Positions 1 through 7,464 are shown, counted from the stretch's first letter. The stretch is 10,449 nt of DNA from an uncultured bacterium (GCA_905215575.1 CAJMQV010000061.1:1-10449); one strand, 5' to 3'. The notes: generated by a model from the sequence alone, not told the origin. Translations and numbers: made by a program.

Positions 1-2828
1 TCCCCCTGCCATACCTTATCCATCTTCCAAGCTGCTCCCTGTGGACGTACGCCATCTACATAAATACAGCCCGGATTGGTTAAATAGTCTACAGATACCG
101 GGAACAGAGCCTTGTTCTCAGCAGTAGCCAGTGTAAAGTCCTGATAAGACGGATTGAAGCTATACTTATAGGCAGTCTGTTCTGCACCCAATGTCAACGG
201 ATTGGCATTACCGTTGATATACTTGCCGGAAACCAGATTCTTCAAAGCGAAACTGTTGTCGGCACTGTTCTCAACGACCCAGATGTCTGAACTCCATTTT
301 GAATCGGAAGTCTTGAGCAAACCATCTTTTTCTGAGATAGACAAGCCTTTATAGTTTCCATCCACAGCATTGGTGATACGAATCTGGTCACCGTTCTGCG
401 GAACACCCAAAGAAGCTTCCATTGCTTGAATAGCGGTCTGAATCTCCTCGGCAGTAGCATCTTCTCTCTCGATCACAGATTTCAATTCATCAGCCTTGGC
501 CTGATCGTATTTACCGATTTGCGGATTTCCGGTTTCATAGCAAACGGCATTATTCAAAAGTGATTTAGCTTCGTTGATCAGTTCCTCCAGGTTAATTGTC
601 TGACTTCTGTCCAAAGGCTGGAATTCCCAAAGACCGCCATTACCATCAGCCGGATTGCCATAAAGATTTATAGCATAGCCTTGACCTCCGGCACCCATAT
701 TGAAGTAATTATTGGTATGCTGATCACTCTGGATGGCATAATAGTAATTGTCACCGTTCTGTCCATAGTAAGAGCCAGTAACGATCTTAAAGTTATAATG
801 CAAGTTCTCTTGATCATAGCTCCAACGGCCGGTATTGCTATTAGCTGTAGCTGTCGGATTCACAGAACCGTTCGGGAATGCCTTGCAGACCAGAGCATAC
901 TTGCCTTTATTCTGAGGATCTTCCACCAAAGCCCACCACTGATAATCGTAGGCTTCGTTTCCTTCAGCCACCATGGCACCACTCCAAAGACGTCCGGCCT
1001 GTGCTCCCTTATCGCCATACTGAGAAATCTGCGGTGCACCTTCGCGCAACAGTTCCACACACATATTATCGCGCTGATCGCTGGCCATAGTCACCAGGCG
1101 ATACCACACTTTCTTCTCTAAAGTTGAAGAAACCGGAAGAACCACATTAGTACTGTTCAAATCCTTAATATAATAAGGAGCATACTGATAGTTATTGTAG
1201 TTCAGTAACACGGTGTCCTGCTTCATACGATTGCAGAAGTCATCAAAGTTCTTCTTTTCAGTTGGTGACCATCCGGTTTCGGCGATGGCCATCAAACGTG
1301 GGAAGGTAAGATATTCCACATGACCGGCCTCTGAAACATGCTCTGTCCAGAATGTACCCTGCACACCGGTGTAGTATTTCTGCAAATTGGCAGATACACC
1401 ATTTACAGGGTTATAGCCATACACCTGTTGCAACGTAGCATCATTACCGCCTCCTACAGCATGTGGCTCACTCGGATCGGTTCCTGCCTTACGGTTAATG
1501 TATAAGGTAGGTTGAGGAGTCAGCACATTGTTCAAGCCCAGCTCGGCAGCCTTCTTTGCCGCAGCATCAGCACCGGTCCAGCACATTACGGTAGCACCGG
1601 CTTTCTGAATCATTTCCACATCAGCACCTCCTGCGGTAATAGCCTCATTCCAGACATACAGTTTCTTACCATGCTCGGCTGCATGATCAGCCAATTCATG
1701 AATGAAATGACTCTGCAACTGACGGTAGTTGGTATAACCGTACTCCTTCATCATTTCCTGACACTGCTTGTTGCTTTCCCAAGCAGAAGTCGGACACTCG
1801 TCGCCACCGATATGGAAATAAGGATAGGGGAACAACGCCATCAGCTCGGTCATAATATCCTTGGCAAACTGAACAGCCTCGGGATTGGCCACATTCAGCA
1901 CATCGGATGAAATACCACCATCGCACCAAACGTAATGTGATCCCTGAGGATTGCAGCTATATTCGGGATAAGCAGTCATCGCAGCGGCAAAATGTCCAGG
2001 CATATCTACTTCCGGAATGATGTCAATGTGACGGTCCTGAGCATATTTCACTACGTCCTTAATCTCTTCCTGAGTGTAGAAATAAGGACCGTATGGTTCA
2101 TAGGTACGATAACGCTGGCCTCCCGGTATATATTCCGTATTCCAAGAAAATTCACGTACACTACCCACACTGGTAAGTTTTGGGTACTTCTTGATCTCAA
2201 CACGCCATCCCTGGTCTTCTGTCAGATGCCAGTGGAACTTGTTCATCTTATAATAAGACATCACATCCAGAATGCGCTTGATTTCCTCTACTGTGAAGAA
2301 ATGACGGCATACATCGAGCATATATCCACGATACTGGAATTTTGGCGCGTCATTAATGTCTACAACCGGCAAAATGAAAGTTGTGACATTCGGATCCTTC
2401 ACTCCGGCCATGACACAAGGAGGCAACAGCTTTTTCAAACTCTGGAAAGCATAATAAAAACCTCTGGTGGTTTCTGCTTCAATAGTGATATTCTGCTCCG
2501 TGATCTTCAACTTATAAGCTTCCGGACCCAGATTATTGGCTCCCGTATTCAGGTTCAAGTTGATGATAGAAGAAGCATCACCCTGATCAACGATAGTAAC
2601 TTCGGCACCGGAAACCTCAGTATAAACTTCAACAAACTTCTCGGCTTCTGCTTTTATAGAATCTGCCAATCCGTTAATATTAACGGAAAACTTCTGCGGC
2701 AGAGTCAACATGCCCTGACCTACCTGGATCTCTTTTGGTAACGGAGTGAGATTCACGGCTTCCTGAGCCCAAACATTTCCTGCGGACAGGAGCGCTAAGG
2801 CTGCAGCAAAAAGGGTAACATTTTTCAT
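1..2828 (-). CDS. Secreted multidomain beta-N-acetylhexosaminidase (GH20), C-terminus cut off by the window edge
   Basis: The frame from the ATG at 2828 stays open to base 1, giving 942 residues with no stop, so the C-terminus lies outside the window. Residues 1-21 form a signal peptide ending VWA/Q, so the enzyme should be exported. Residues about 25-155 resemble the GH20 N-terminal domain. The catalytic barrel spans about 160-530: YRGYMLD with sugar-binding R167, WHLTEDQGWR (199-208), PEVDMPGH (272-279), HIGGDE with the catalytic pair D343-E344, pocket Trp residues W393, W417, W494 and W520, and E496. GH20 enzymes remove terminal beta-GlcNAc or GalNAc by substrate-assisted catalysis through the N-acetyl group. 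Unusually, Y443-I-N445-R446 stands where many GH20 enzymes have Tyr-x-Asp. The tail holds a beta-rich module (about 565-740), a helical FIVAR-like segment (742-806) and a second beta-rich module running off the edge. The gene starts 29 bases after nhaA with no promoter visible between, so co-transcription is likely. The family is certain; the exact substrate is inferred. Confidence 0.93.
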   Translation of the reverse strand, partial: MKNVTLFAAALALLSAGNVWAQEAVNLTPLPKEIQVGQGMLTLPQKFSVNINGLADSIKAEAEKFVEVYTEVSGAEVTIVDQGDASSIINLNLNTGANNLGPEAYKLKITEQNITIEAETTRGFYYAFQSLKKLLPPCVMAGVKDPNVTTFILPVVDINDAPKFQYRGYMLDVCRHFFTVEEIKRILDVMSYYKMNKFHWHLTEDQGWRVEIKKYPKLTSVGSVREFSWNTEYIPGGQRYRTYEPYGPYFYTQEEIKDVVKYAQDRHIDIIPEVDMPGHFAAAMTAYPEYSCNPQGSHYVWCDGGISSDVLNVANPEAVQFAKDIMTELMALFPYPYFHIGGDECPTSAWESNKQCQEMMKEYGYTNYRQLQSHFIHELADHAAEHGKKLYVWNEAITAGGADVEMIQKAGATVMCWTGADAAAKKAAELGLNNVLTPQPTLYINRKAGTDPSEPHAVGGGNDATLQQVYGYNPVNGVSANLQKYYTGVQGTFWTEHVSEAGHVEYLTFPRLMAIAETGWSPTEKKNFDDFCNRMKQDTVLLNYNNYQYAPYYIKDLNSTNVVLPVSSTLEKKVWYRLVTMASDQRDNMCVELLREGAPQISQYGDKGAQAGRLWSGAMVAEGNEAYDYQWWALVEDPQNKGKYALVCKAFPNGSVNPTATANSNTGRWSYDQENLHYNFKIVTGSYYGQNGDNYYYAIQSDQHTNNYFNMGAGGQGYAINLYGNPADGNGGLWEFQPLDRSQTINLEELINEAKSLLNNAVCYETGNPQIGKYDQAKADELKSVIEREDATAEEIQTAIQAMEASLGVPQNGDQIRITNAVDGNYKGLSISEKDGLLKTSDSKWSSDIWVVENSADNSFALKNLVSGKYINGNANPLTLGAEQTAYKYSFNPSYQDFTLATAENKALFPVSVDYLTNPGCIYVDGVRPQGAAWKMDKVWQG

Positions 2829-2857
2829 TCTTTTGTTTTTAAGGATTATATAATTGT

Positions 2858-4222
2858 TTAGTCTTTACAATCTTGAGATTCTACAGCATAGTGCGGAAGA
2901 TTATGATTCAAGAGCAACCAACTGATAATACCGGATAAAAGCGATCCGCATAAAATTCCAATCTTGGCATCACTTAATAAAATGGCTGTTTCCGGCAAAG
3001 TACTGTCGTATGACAAATCGGCGATAAACATAGCGACCGTAAATCCGATTCCGCTCAACGCACAGACACTGGCAAAGGATTTGAGGTTACTGCCCGAAGG
3101 CATTTTCACAAGGCCCAACTTAATAGCGATCCAGGAGAAAGAGAACACACCGATAAATTTACCGATCACCAATCCTAAAAATACAGCCAGGCCCACTCCG
3201 GAAAACAGATTTGCCAGCGACATACCCTCCAATACAATTCCGGCATTGGCAAATGCAAACACCGGTATCACAATGTAATTGATCGGAGTATGCAAAGAAT
3301 CTTCCATATCCTGTAACGGGCTGATAATATGGTCTGAAGCGTTTTCTATACTTTTCAAGATGCCGATCTGATTATCGGTCAATATCGGAGCCTTGCATCC
3401 TTTTTCAATATTAGTCACTGGAAACTGATTGATTCTTCGGCGAATACGTTCGATAAAGAATGTCGGTGTCCGCTTCAAGGTAGCCGGTATGCAGAAAGCG
3501 ACAATAACTCCTGCAATGGTGGCATGCACTCCTGAATTCAGAAAGCAATACCAGACAAATACACCTACAAAAATATAGAAGAATTTGGACCGCACCCCTT
3601 TCATGTTACCAAAAATCAGAATGCCAATAAGAACCACGGCATAAAGCAGGAAATTCAAATGAATCTCTGTCGTATAGAACAACGCGATAATCAGAATACC
3701 TCCCAAATCATCTGCTACCGCCAAGGCTGCCAGAAAGACTTTCAGCGACAAAGGAACCCGACGGCCGAAAGTGGAAAGGACTCCTAAAGAAAAGGCTATA
3801 TCCGTAGCCATCGGAATGGCCGCACCCCGCAACATCGTCGGGTCATCGGGGCTCACTAACCAAAACACCAGCACAGGCATAAGCATACCGCCTATGGCAC
3901 CAATCACAGGCAACAGAGCTTTTTTTACAGAAGAAAGTTCTCCTACCAGAATCTCACGCTTTATTTCCAGACCGACAGAAAAGAAAAACACAACCATCAG
4001 GAAATCGTTGATGAACTCCATGACAGTAAGTGTAGTGCCCCCATGACTGAAAAGATTAAAATTACCGATAGAGAGCGACATCGGCAGATTCCAAAAACTG
4101 GTATATGTATGGCTCAGACTGGAATTCGCAATAATCAATGCCAGAATAGTGGCCAGAATCAACATCACACTGGAGGTGACGTACTTTCGGAACATTTTCA
4201 AAAAGCTATAGCTACGCATCAT
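2858..4222 (-). CDS. nhaA: Na+/H+ antiporter NhaA
   Basis: This 454-residue polytopic inner-membrane protein exchanges Na+ (or Li+) for protons, controlling cytoplasmic pH and sodium. Family signatures are clear: GLEIKREI (84-91), ATDIAFSLG with D141 (equivalent to E. coli D133), AVADDLGG with D171-D172 (E. coli D163-D164, the ion-binding pair), SGVHATIAGV (230-239), FAFANAG (322-328) and IGK with K355 (E. coli K300). It is longer than the 388-residue E. coli protein. Much of the extra length is a polar stretch at about 250-312 between the helix after HATIAG and the one containing FAFANAG, seemingly a cytoplasmic loop. A stop codon three codons upstream limits the start to the two adjacent ATGs at 4222 and 4219, or a later Met10. 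No Shine-Dalgarno sequence is seen, as is usual in Bacteroidota. A promoter lies just upstream. The gene is followed after 29 bases by the GH20 gene with no terminator between them. Confidence 0.96.
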   Translation of the reverse strand: MMRSYSFLKMFRKYVTSSVMLILATILALIIANSSLSHTYTSFWNLPMSLSIGNFNLFSHGGTTLTVMEFINDFLMVVFFFSVGLEIKREILVGELSSVKKALLPVIGAIGGMLMPVLVFWLVSPDDPTMLRGAAIPMATDIAFSLGVLSTFGRRVPLSLKVFLAALAVADDLGGILIIALFYTTEIHLNFLLYAVVLIGILIFGNMKGVRSKFFYIFVGVFVWYCFLNSGVHATIAGVIVAFCIPATLKRTPTFFIERIRRRINQFPVTNIEKGCKAPILTDNQIGILKSIENASDHIISPLQDMEDSLHTPINYIVIPVFAFANAGIVLEGMSLANLFSGVGLAVFLGLVIGKFIGVFSFSWIAIKLGLVKMPSGSNLKSFASVCALSGIGFTVAMFIADLSYDSTLPETAILLSDAKIGILCGSLLSGIISWLLLNHNLPHYAVESQDCKD

Positions 4223-4254
4223 AGGAAGTTACGGTTTAGATTTCTAACATATCT

Positions 4255-4286
4255 CAAAGATAACGAATCTTATGCGTATCCTAAAA
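4255..4286 (-). promoter_or_regulatory. Probable Bacteroidota-type promoter for nhaA
   Basis: On the minus strand the -7 box TATCTTTG (4262-4255) fits TAnnTTTG exactly. A -33-like TTTT (4286-4283; consensus TTTG) stands 20 bases upstream. The -7 box ends 32 bases before the first nhaA ATG, giving a leader of about 25 bases. A symmetrical run of seven A, one G and seven T on the plus strand (4288-4302) abuts the -33 side and could act as an A/T-rich promoter-enhancing element; that role is a guess. The promoter would also serve the GH20 gene downstream. Confidence 0.6.
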
Positions 4287-4381
4287 TAAAAAAAGTTTTT
4301 TTCATAAATAATACCGACGGCCGGAAAAGAGAACAGATAAAAAGCGGAATTTGAAGAAAGAAAAAATAAATCGAGACCAAA

Positions 4382-4409
4382 TTCCAAAATCGTTCCGATG
4401 ATTTTGGAA
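4382..4409. repeat. Perfect 10-bp inverted repeat upstream of nhaA
   Basis: TTCCAAAATC (4382-4391) and GATTTTGGAA (4400-4409) are exact reverse complements around an 8-base spacer. The centre also holds a nested ATCG-TTC-CGAT palindrome (4389-4399), so two pairings are possible. Neither strand shows a T-run directly after it, so it does not look like an intrinsic terminator. It lies about 120 bases upstream of the nhaA -7 box and about 85 bases beyond the nagA terminator. It could be a regulator binding site or a structured element; no family is recognised. Confidence 0.6.
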
Positions 4410-4493
4410 AAACATCAGGATCATTTTTTCAGCCCATAATGACCGCATAAAGCCAATGGCTGGATTGGCACTCCAAAGACATAACCGGAAAAT

Positions 4494-4530
4494 AAAAAAA
4501 GAGCTGTACCCTTTTCCTCAGGCACAGCTC
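4494..4530 (-). terminator. Rho-independent terminator of nagA
   Basis: On the minus strand, GAGCTGT (4530-4524) pairs perfectly with ACAGCTC (4507-4501), with some further pairing inside the loop. Seven T residues (4500-4494) follow at once. It begins 17 bases past the nagA stop codon, so it should separate nagA transcription from nhaA. Confidence 0.88.
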
Positions 4531-4547
4531 TCATATCTCAAAATCTA

Positions 4548-5708
4548 TTAGAACAAAGTATTCTCGATGATCTTACCCATCTGCCAGATGCAACGGATAT
4601 TCAAAGCCTCATCCAGAATCAGGATATCGGCATCCTTGCCCTTGGCCAAAGAACCCTTGCGGTCGTACACGTTCATGATCTTGGAAGGAGTCTCGGAAAC
4701 CATTCTGATAGCATCTTCCAAAGGAACCTCTACCTGCTCTACCATCGTGCGGATCAAACGGTCGGTAGTAGCGATACTTCCAGCCAACGCAGAACGGTCA
4801 GAAAGCTTGCACACACCGTCCTCGATGATGACACGTGGGTCGAAAGCCTTGTCGCTGTCGCTGGCAGCACAAGCCAAAGCGTCGGTAATCAAAGCCATGC
4901 GCTCCACACCCTTGATCTTGTAAACCATACGCAGGATGGTTGGAGGAACGTGAATTCCGTCGGCTACACACTCTACAGTCATGTCGTCCAACAGATAAAC
5001 GCTCTCTACAGTACCCTCGTACTTGTACTCACGCTTGTTGTGGAATCCCGGCATGGCGTTATAGAAGTGAGTCACGTGTGTAAAGCCGGCTTCATAAGCA
5101 GCCTTCACATCCTTGAACTCAGCATGAGTATGTGCAATTGAAGGCAAAATACCCTTGGCAGCACAATACTTACCGAACTGGATGGCTCCCGGAAGTTCCG
5201 GTGCGGCATCCCAACGTGCCAGACAAGGAGAGTTCTCTACGATTGGAATATACTCGTTAGGATCCGGATCCTTAATGTTCTCCGGAAGCTGACCTCCGGC
5301 CTTCTTGATGTTCAGGTAGTGACCTTCCAGGTGAAGACCCAGGATAGGACTGTCTTTCTCAGCCATCAACTTGTTACAGGTTTCAACAGCCTTCTCGATC
5401 ATAGGCACTGTTGAAGAAGACAGAGTCGGGAAAATTGAGGTCATACCGTGCTTTGCATGAGCAGCAACAGCCTCGCGGAACGCATCTTCGGTACCTTCCA
5501 TGAAATCGCGGCCACCACCACCGTGTACGTGCATTTCTACACCGCCCGGCACTACGTACATACCCTTGGCGTCAATCACTTCGGCACCGATAATGGCCAG
5601 GTCGCAATTGGTCACCTCAAGAATCTTGTTATCACGTATAATTACAGAACCATCCTTCAACCATCCCTGTGGAGTAAGGATCTTTGCATTGATAATTTGA
5701 GTAAGCAT
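4548..5708 (-). CDS. nagA: N-acetylglucosamine-6-phosphate deacetylase NagA
   Basis: This 386-residue cytoplasmic enzyme of the amidohydrolase superfamily converts GlcNAc-6-P to GlcN-6-P and acetate, the committed step in reuse of GlcNAc from glycans or cell wall. Visible residues are the H60-V-H62 metal motif followed by GGGG, LHLEGHY with metal ligand E129, AHTHA with H193, THFYNAMPGFHN with H214, and ITDA with catalytic D276. The N- and C-terminal strands form the usual small beta-sandwich, ending in KGKDADILILD (356-366). The HxH pair, absent from the E. coli enzyme but present in the B. subtilis type, suggests room for two metals. Its length is normal. It has its own promoter and a strong terminator. 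No nagB (GlcN-6-P deaminase) adjoins it; the nearest amino-sugar gene is the mutase two genes upstream, so the product may feed UDP-GlcNAc synthesis as well as glycolysis. Confidence 0.95.
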   Translation of the reverse strand: MLTQIINAKILTPQGWLKDGSVIIRDNKILEVTNCDLAIIGAEVIDAKGMYVVPGGVEMHVHGGGGRDFMEGTEDAFREAVAAHAKHGMTSIFPTLSSSTVPMIEKAVETCNKLMAEKDSPILGLHLEGHYLNIKKAGGQLPENIKDPDPNEYIPIVENSPCLARWDAAPELPGAIQFGKYCAAKGILPSIAHTHAEFKDVKAAYEAGFTHVTHFYNAMPGFHNKREYKYEGTVESVYLLDDMTVECVADGIHVPPTILRMVYKIKGVERMALITDALACAASDSDKAFDPRVIIEDGVCKLSDRSALAGSIATTDRLIRTMVEQVEVPLEDAIRMVSETPSKIMNVYDRKGSLAKGKDADILILDEALNIRCIWQMGKIIENTLF

Positions 5709-5729
5709 ATTATATATTTTTTAGAACTT

Positions 5730-5760
5730 CAAAGTTACCAAATTGATTTGACAGTTAAAT
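5730..5760 (-). promoter_or_regulatory. Probable Bacteroidota-type promoter for nagA
   Basis: The minus strand carries TAACTTTG (5737-5730), an exact TAnnTTTG -7 box. An ATTT (5760-5757) stands 19 bases upstream as an imperfect -33 element. The box ends 21 bases before the nagA ATG, giving a leader of roughly 14 bases. The weak -33 suggests moderate or activator-dependent use. Confidence 0.5.
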
Positions 5761-5767
5761 GTATACA

Positions 5768-5795
5768 CTTGTTTTTTTTACATAAATTAAACAAG
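5768..5795. repeat. A/T-rich inverted repeat between the sulfatase gene and nagA
   Basis: CTTGTTT (5768-5774) and AAACAAG (5789-5795) are exact reverse complements around a 14-base spacer. On the minus strand the hairpin would form about 20 bases past the sulfatase stop, but no T-run follows and the stem is A/T-rich. It is therefore a weak terminator at best, or an operator just upstream of the nagA promoter. Read-through from the sulfatase into nagA is possible. Confidence 0.35.
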
Positions 5796-5813
5796 GGCAT
5801 CCGAAAGAATTCT

Positions 5814-7379
5814 TTACTTATTCAGCGGATACTTGTTGCGGATCGGATCATCATACTGAACCTGCAGGTCCCAAAGCTGTTTTTTCAGCTCTTTCGTAAT
5901 CTTTTCCGTACCTTTCTTACCGTAGATATTGTTCATTTCCTTCGGGTCTTTCTTCAGATCATACAGTTCCCATTCGTCGATATCATTGTAGAAATGAATC
6001 AGTTTATAACGCTCGGTACGGATACCGTAATGGCGCTTCACCATGTGTTCGGCCGGATATTCATAGAAGTGATAATAAAGATTCTTTCTCCAGTTCTTCG
6101 GGTGCTCACCCTTCAGCAGCGGCAACAGAGACTCTCCCTGAATATCATCAGGAATCGGAGCACCGGCCAAATCCAGGAATGTAGGCGCATAATCAATATT
6201 CTGCACCATCTCCTTGATTTCACCACGGGCATTCAGTCCGTCCGGCAAGCGCATCACCAGCGGAGTACTGAAAGACTCTTCATACATAAAACGCTTGTCA
6301 AACCATCCATGCTCACCCATATAGAATCCCTGATCGGAAGTATAGACCACCAGAGTGTTATCCAGCAAACCGGATTCCTTGAGATAGTCCAGCACACGGC
6401 CTACGTTGTCATCGAGTGACTTCAGTACCTTGGCATAGTCACGCATATAACGCTGGTACTTATATTCAGCCAGTTCCTTGCCCTGAGGATTCTTTTTCTC
6501 AAAATCGGCAGTGATGGCATTATAAAGGCTGTCGTAACGGACACGGTCCTGCGGGTCCATGCGGTTGATCATAGCCTCATAATTGGCAGACAATCTCGTT
6601 TTCTGTCCCGGCTTGTAAATCTTCGTATCGTAGATAATATCCATGTGGTCGTTGTTCGCAATCTCCATTTCCTGAGCGGCAGCAGCCTTGCGGCCGGCAT
6701 AATCGTCGTAGAAATTATCCGGAAGCGCGAAAGTCTTGTCTTCGTACTCATTCAGATACTTCATTTCGGGCAGCCAGTTCCGATGGCATGCCTTATGGTG
6801 AATAAACAGAATAAACGGTTTGCTCTTGTCTCTCTGGTTCTCCATCCAGTCGATACTCTTGTCGGTAATGATATTGGTCAGATAGCCTTTTTCCACCACG
6901 GTATCGTTCTGCATCGTAATAAAGCGGGGATTATAATAATCGCCCTGTTCCGGAAGAATATTCCAATAATCGAATCCGGTTGGCAGACTTACCAGATGCC
7001 ACTTTCCGATAATAGCCGTCTGGTATCCGGCTTTTTGAAGCAACTTGGGCATTGTCTGCTGGCTTCCGTCAAAGATACCGCTCTCATTGTGTGTAAAACC
7101 GTTCTTATGGCTGTGCTTTCCGGTAAACATGCAGGCACGGCTCGGACCGGAAAGAGAATTGGCCACAAAACTATTTACGAATTTGACTCCGTCATTGGCA
7201 ATACGGTCCAGATTCGGGGTTTCCACATAACGCTGGTCATAACAGCTCATCATCTGTGCTGTATGATCATCCGTCATAATGTATACGATATTATAAGGCT
7301 TATGGGCAGCTCCCTGCTGGGCCAATGCAGAACACAAAGGCAACCCCAATAAAGCCATCGAAAAAAGTTTTTTTGTCAT
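5814..7379 (-). CDS. Secreted S1-family sulfatase, resembling GlcNAc-6-O-sulfatases (S1_11-like)
   Basis: Starting at the ATG at 7379, this gives 521 residues beginning MTKKLFS with a signal peptide cleaved near ALA/Q (20-21), so the enzyme acts outside the cytoplasm. A longer frame opens at 7424, but its extra 15 codons are the loop and T-run of the glmM terminator, so I reject that start. Sulfatases hydrolyse sulfate esters using a formylglycine. Here the precursor is S77 in S-G-P-S-R (77-81), a Ser-type site needing an anaerobic sulfatase-maturating radical-SAM enzyme, not in this window. Metal and sulfate ligands include D37-D38, R81, K126-W-H128, H194 or H195, D349-Q350 and K362. The motifs GFDYWNILPEQG, YQRYMRDY and FYMGEHGWFDK recall, from memory, Bacteroides S1_11 enzymes acting on GlcNAc-6-sulfate. 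That would suit neighbouring nagA and the GH20. The family is certain and the subfamily tentative. No promoter is visible between the gene and the terminator just upstream. Confidence 0.9.
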   Translation of the reverse strand: MTKKLFSMALLGLPLCSALAQQGAAHKPYNIVYIMTDDHTAQMMSCYDQRYVETPNLDRIANDGVKFVNSFVANSLSGPSRACMFTGKHSHKNGFTHNESGIFDGSQQTMPKLLQKAGYQTAIIGKWHLVSLPTGFDYWNILPEQGDYYNPRFITMQNDTVVEKGYLTNIITDKSIDWMENQRDKSKPFILFIHHKACHRNWLPEMKYLNEYEDKTFALPDNFYDDYAGRKAAAAQEMEIANNDHMDIIYDTKIYKPGQKTRLSANYEAMINRMDPQDRVRYDSLYNAITADFEKKNPQGKELAEYKYQRYMRDYAKVLKSLDDNVGRVLDYLKESGLLDNTLVVYTSDQGFYMGEHGWFDKRFMYEESFSTPLVMRLPDGLNARGEIKEMVQNIDYAPTFLDLAGAPIPDDIQGESLLPLLKGEHPKNWRKNLYYHFYEYPAEHMVKRHYGIRTERYKLIHFYNDIDEWELYDLKKDPKEMNNIYGKKGTEKITKELKKQLWDLQVQYDDPIRNKYPLNK

Positions 7380-7396
7380 AAGGATATTGGTTATAT

Positions 7397-7443
7397 AAAA
7401 AAAGAACGGCTGAACGAAAGCCAAAGACTTTTGATCAGCCGTT
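7397..7443 (-). terminator. Rho-independent terminator of glmM, abutting the sulfatase start
   Basis: On the minus strand AACGGCTGA (7443-7435) pairs perfectly over 9 bp with TCAGCCGTT (7413-7405), with a 21-base loop. One C and then seven T residues (7403-7397) follow. It begins 21 bases past the glmM stop codon. The T-run ends only 17 bases before the sulfatase ATG, so the structure lies in what would be the sulfatase leader if transcription reads through. Confidence 0.92.
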
Positions 7444-7464
7444 GTTATATTGTCTGTTTACTTA

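Larger units (their letters stand above)
4223..4547. other. Intergenic stretch between nagA and nhaA
   Basis: These 325 bases hold the nhaA promoter near the low-coordinate end, the nagA terminator near the high-coordinate end, and a perfect 10-bp inverted repeat in the middle. A weaker inverted repeat, GCCAAT / ATTGGC with a 6-base spacer, lies at 4452-4469. I see no convincing protein-coding gene, tRNA or recognisable riboswitch. The stretch is A/T-rich compared with the flanking genes. Confidence 0.7.

Noticed and set aside
1992..2741. A 249-codon open frame on the plus strand.
   Set aside because: It is antisense to the catalytic and N-terminal domains of the GH20 gene, whose motifs are unmistakable, and has no family features of its own.
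4302..4424. A 40-codon minus-strand frame (MILMFF...) in the nagA-nhaA gap, rich in Phe and Arg.
   Set aside because: It runs through the palindrome and A/T-rich low-complexity sequence, has no ribosome binding signal, and its stop overlaps the element beside the nhaA promoter. It is probably chance.
4452..4469. GCCAAT / ATTGGC inverted repeat with a 6-base spacer.
   Set aside because: It has only 6 bp, no T-run and no link to a promoter box. It is too short to call as a separate element.
5448..6419. A 323-codon open frame on the plus strand.
   Set aside because: It lies opposite nagA and the sulfatase, both with complete family motifs, and even spans their intergenic promoter region. It shows no recognisable domain.
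7201..7220. A 20-base stretch identical to 10293-10312, looking like a direct repeat.
   Set aside because: Both copies encode the conserved sulfatase motif TPNLDR with the same codons, so gene-family conservation explains it.
7380..7424. A 15-codon N-terminal extension of the sulfatase, starting at the ATG at 7424.
   Set aside because: These codons are the loop, stem and T-run of the glmM terminator, and the next ATG at 7379 begins a good signal peptide.
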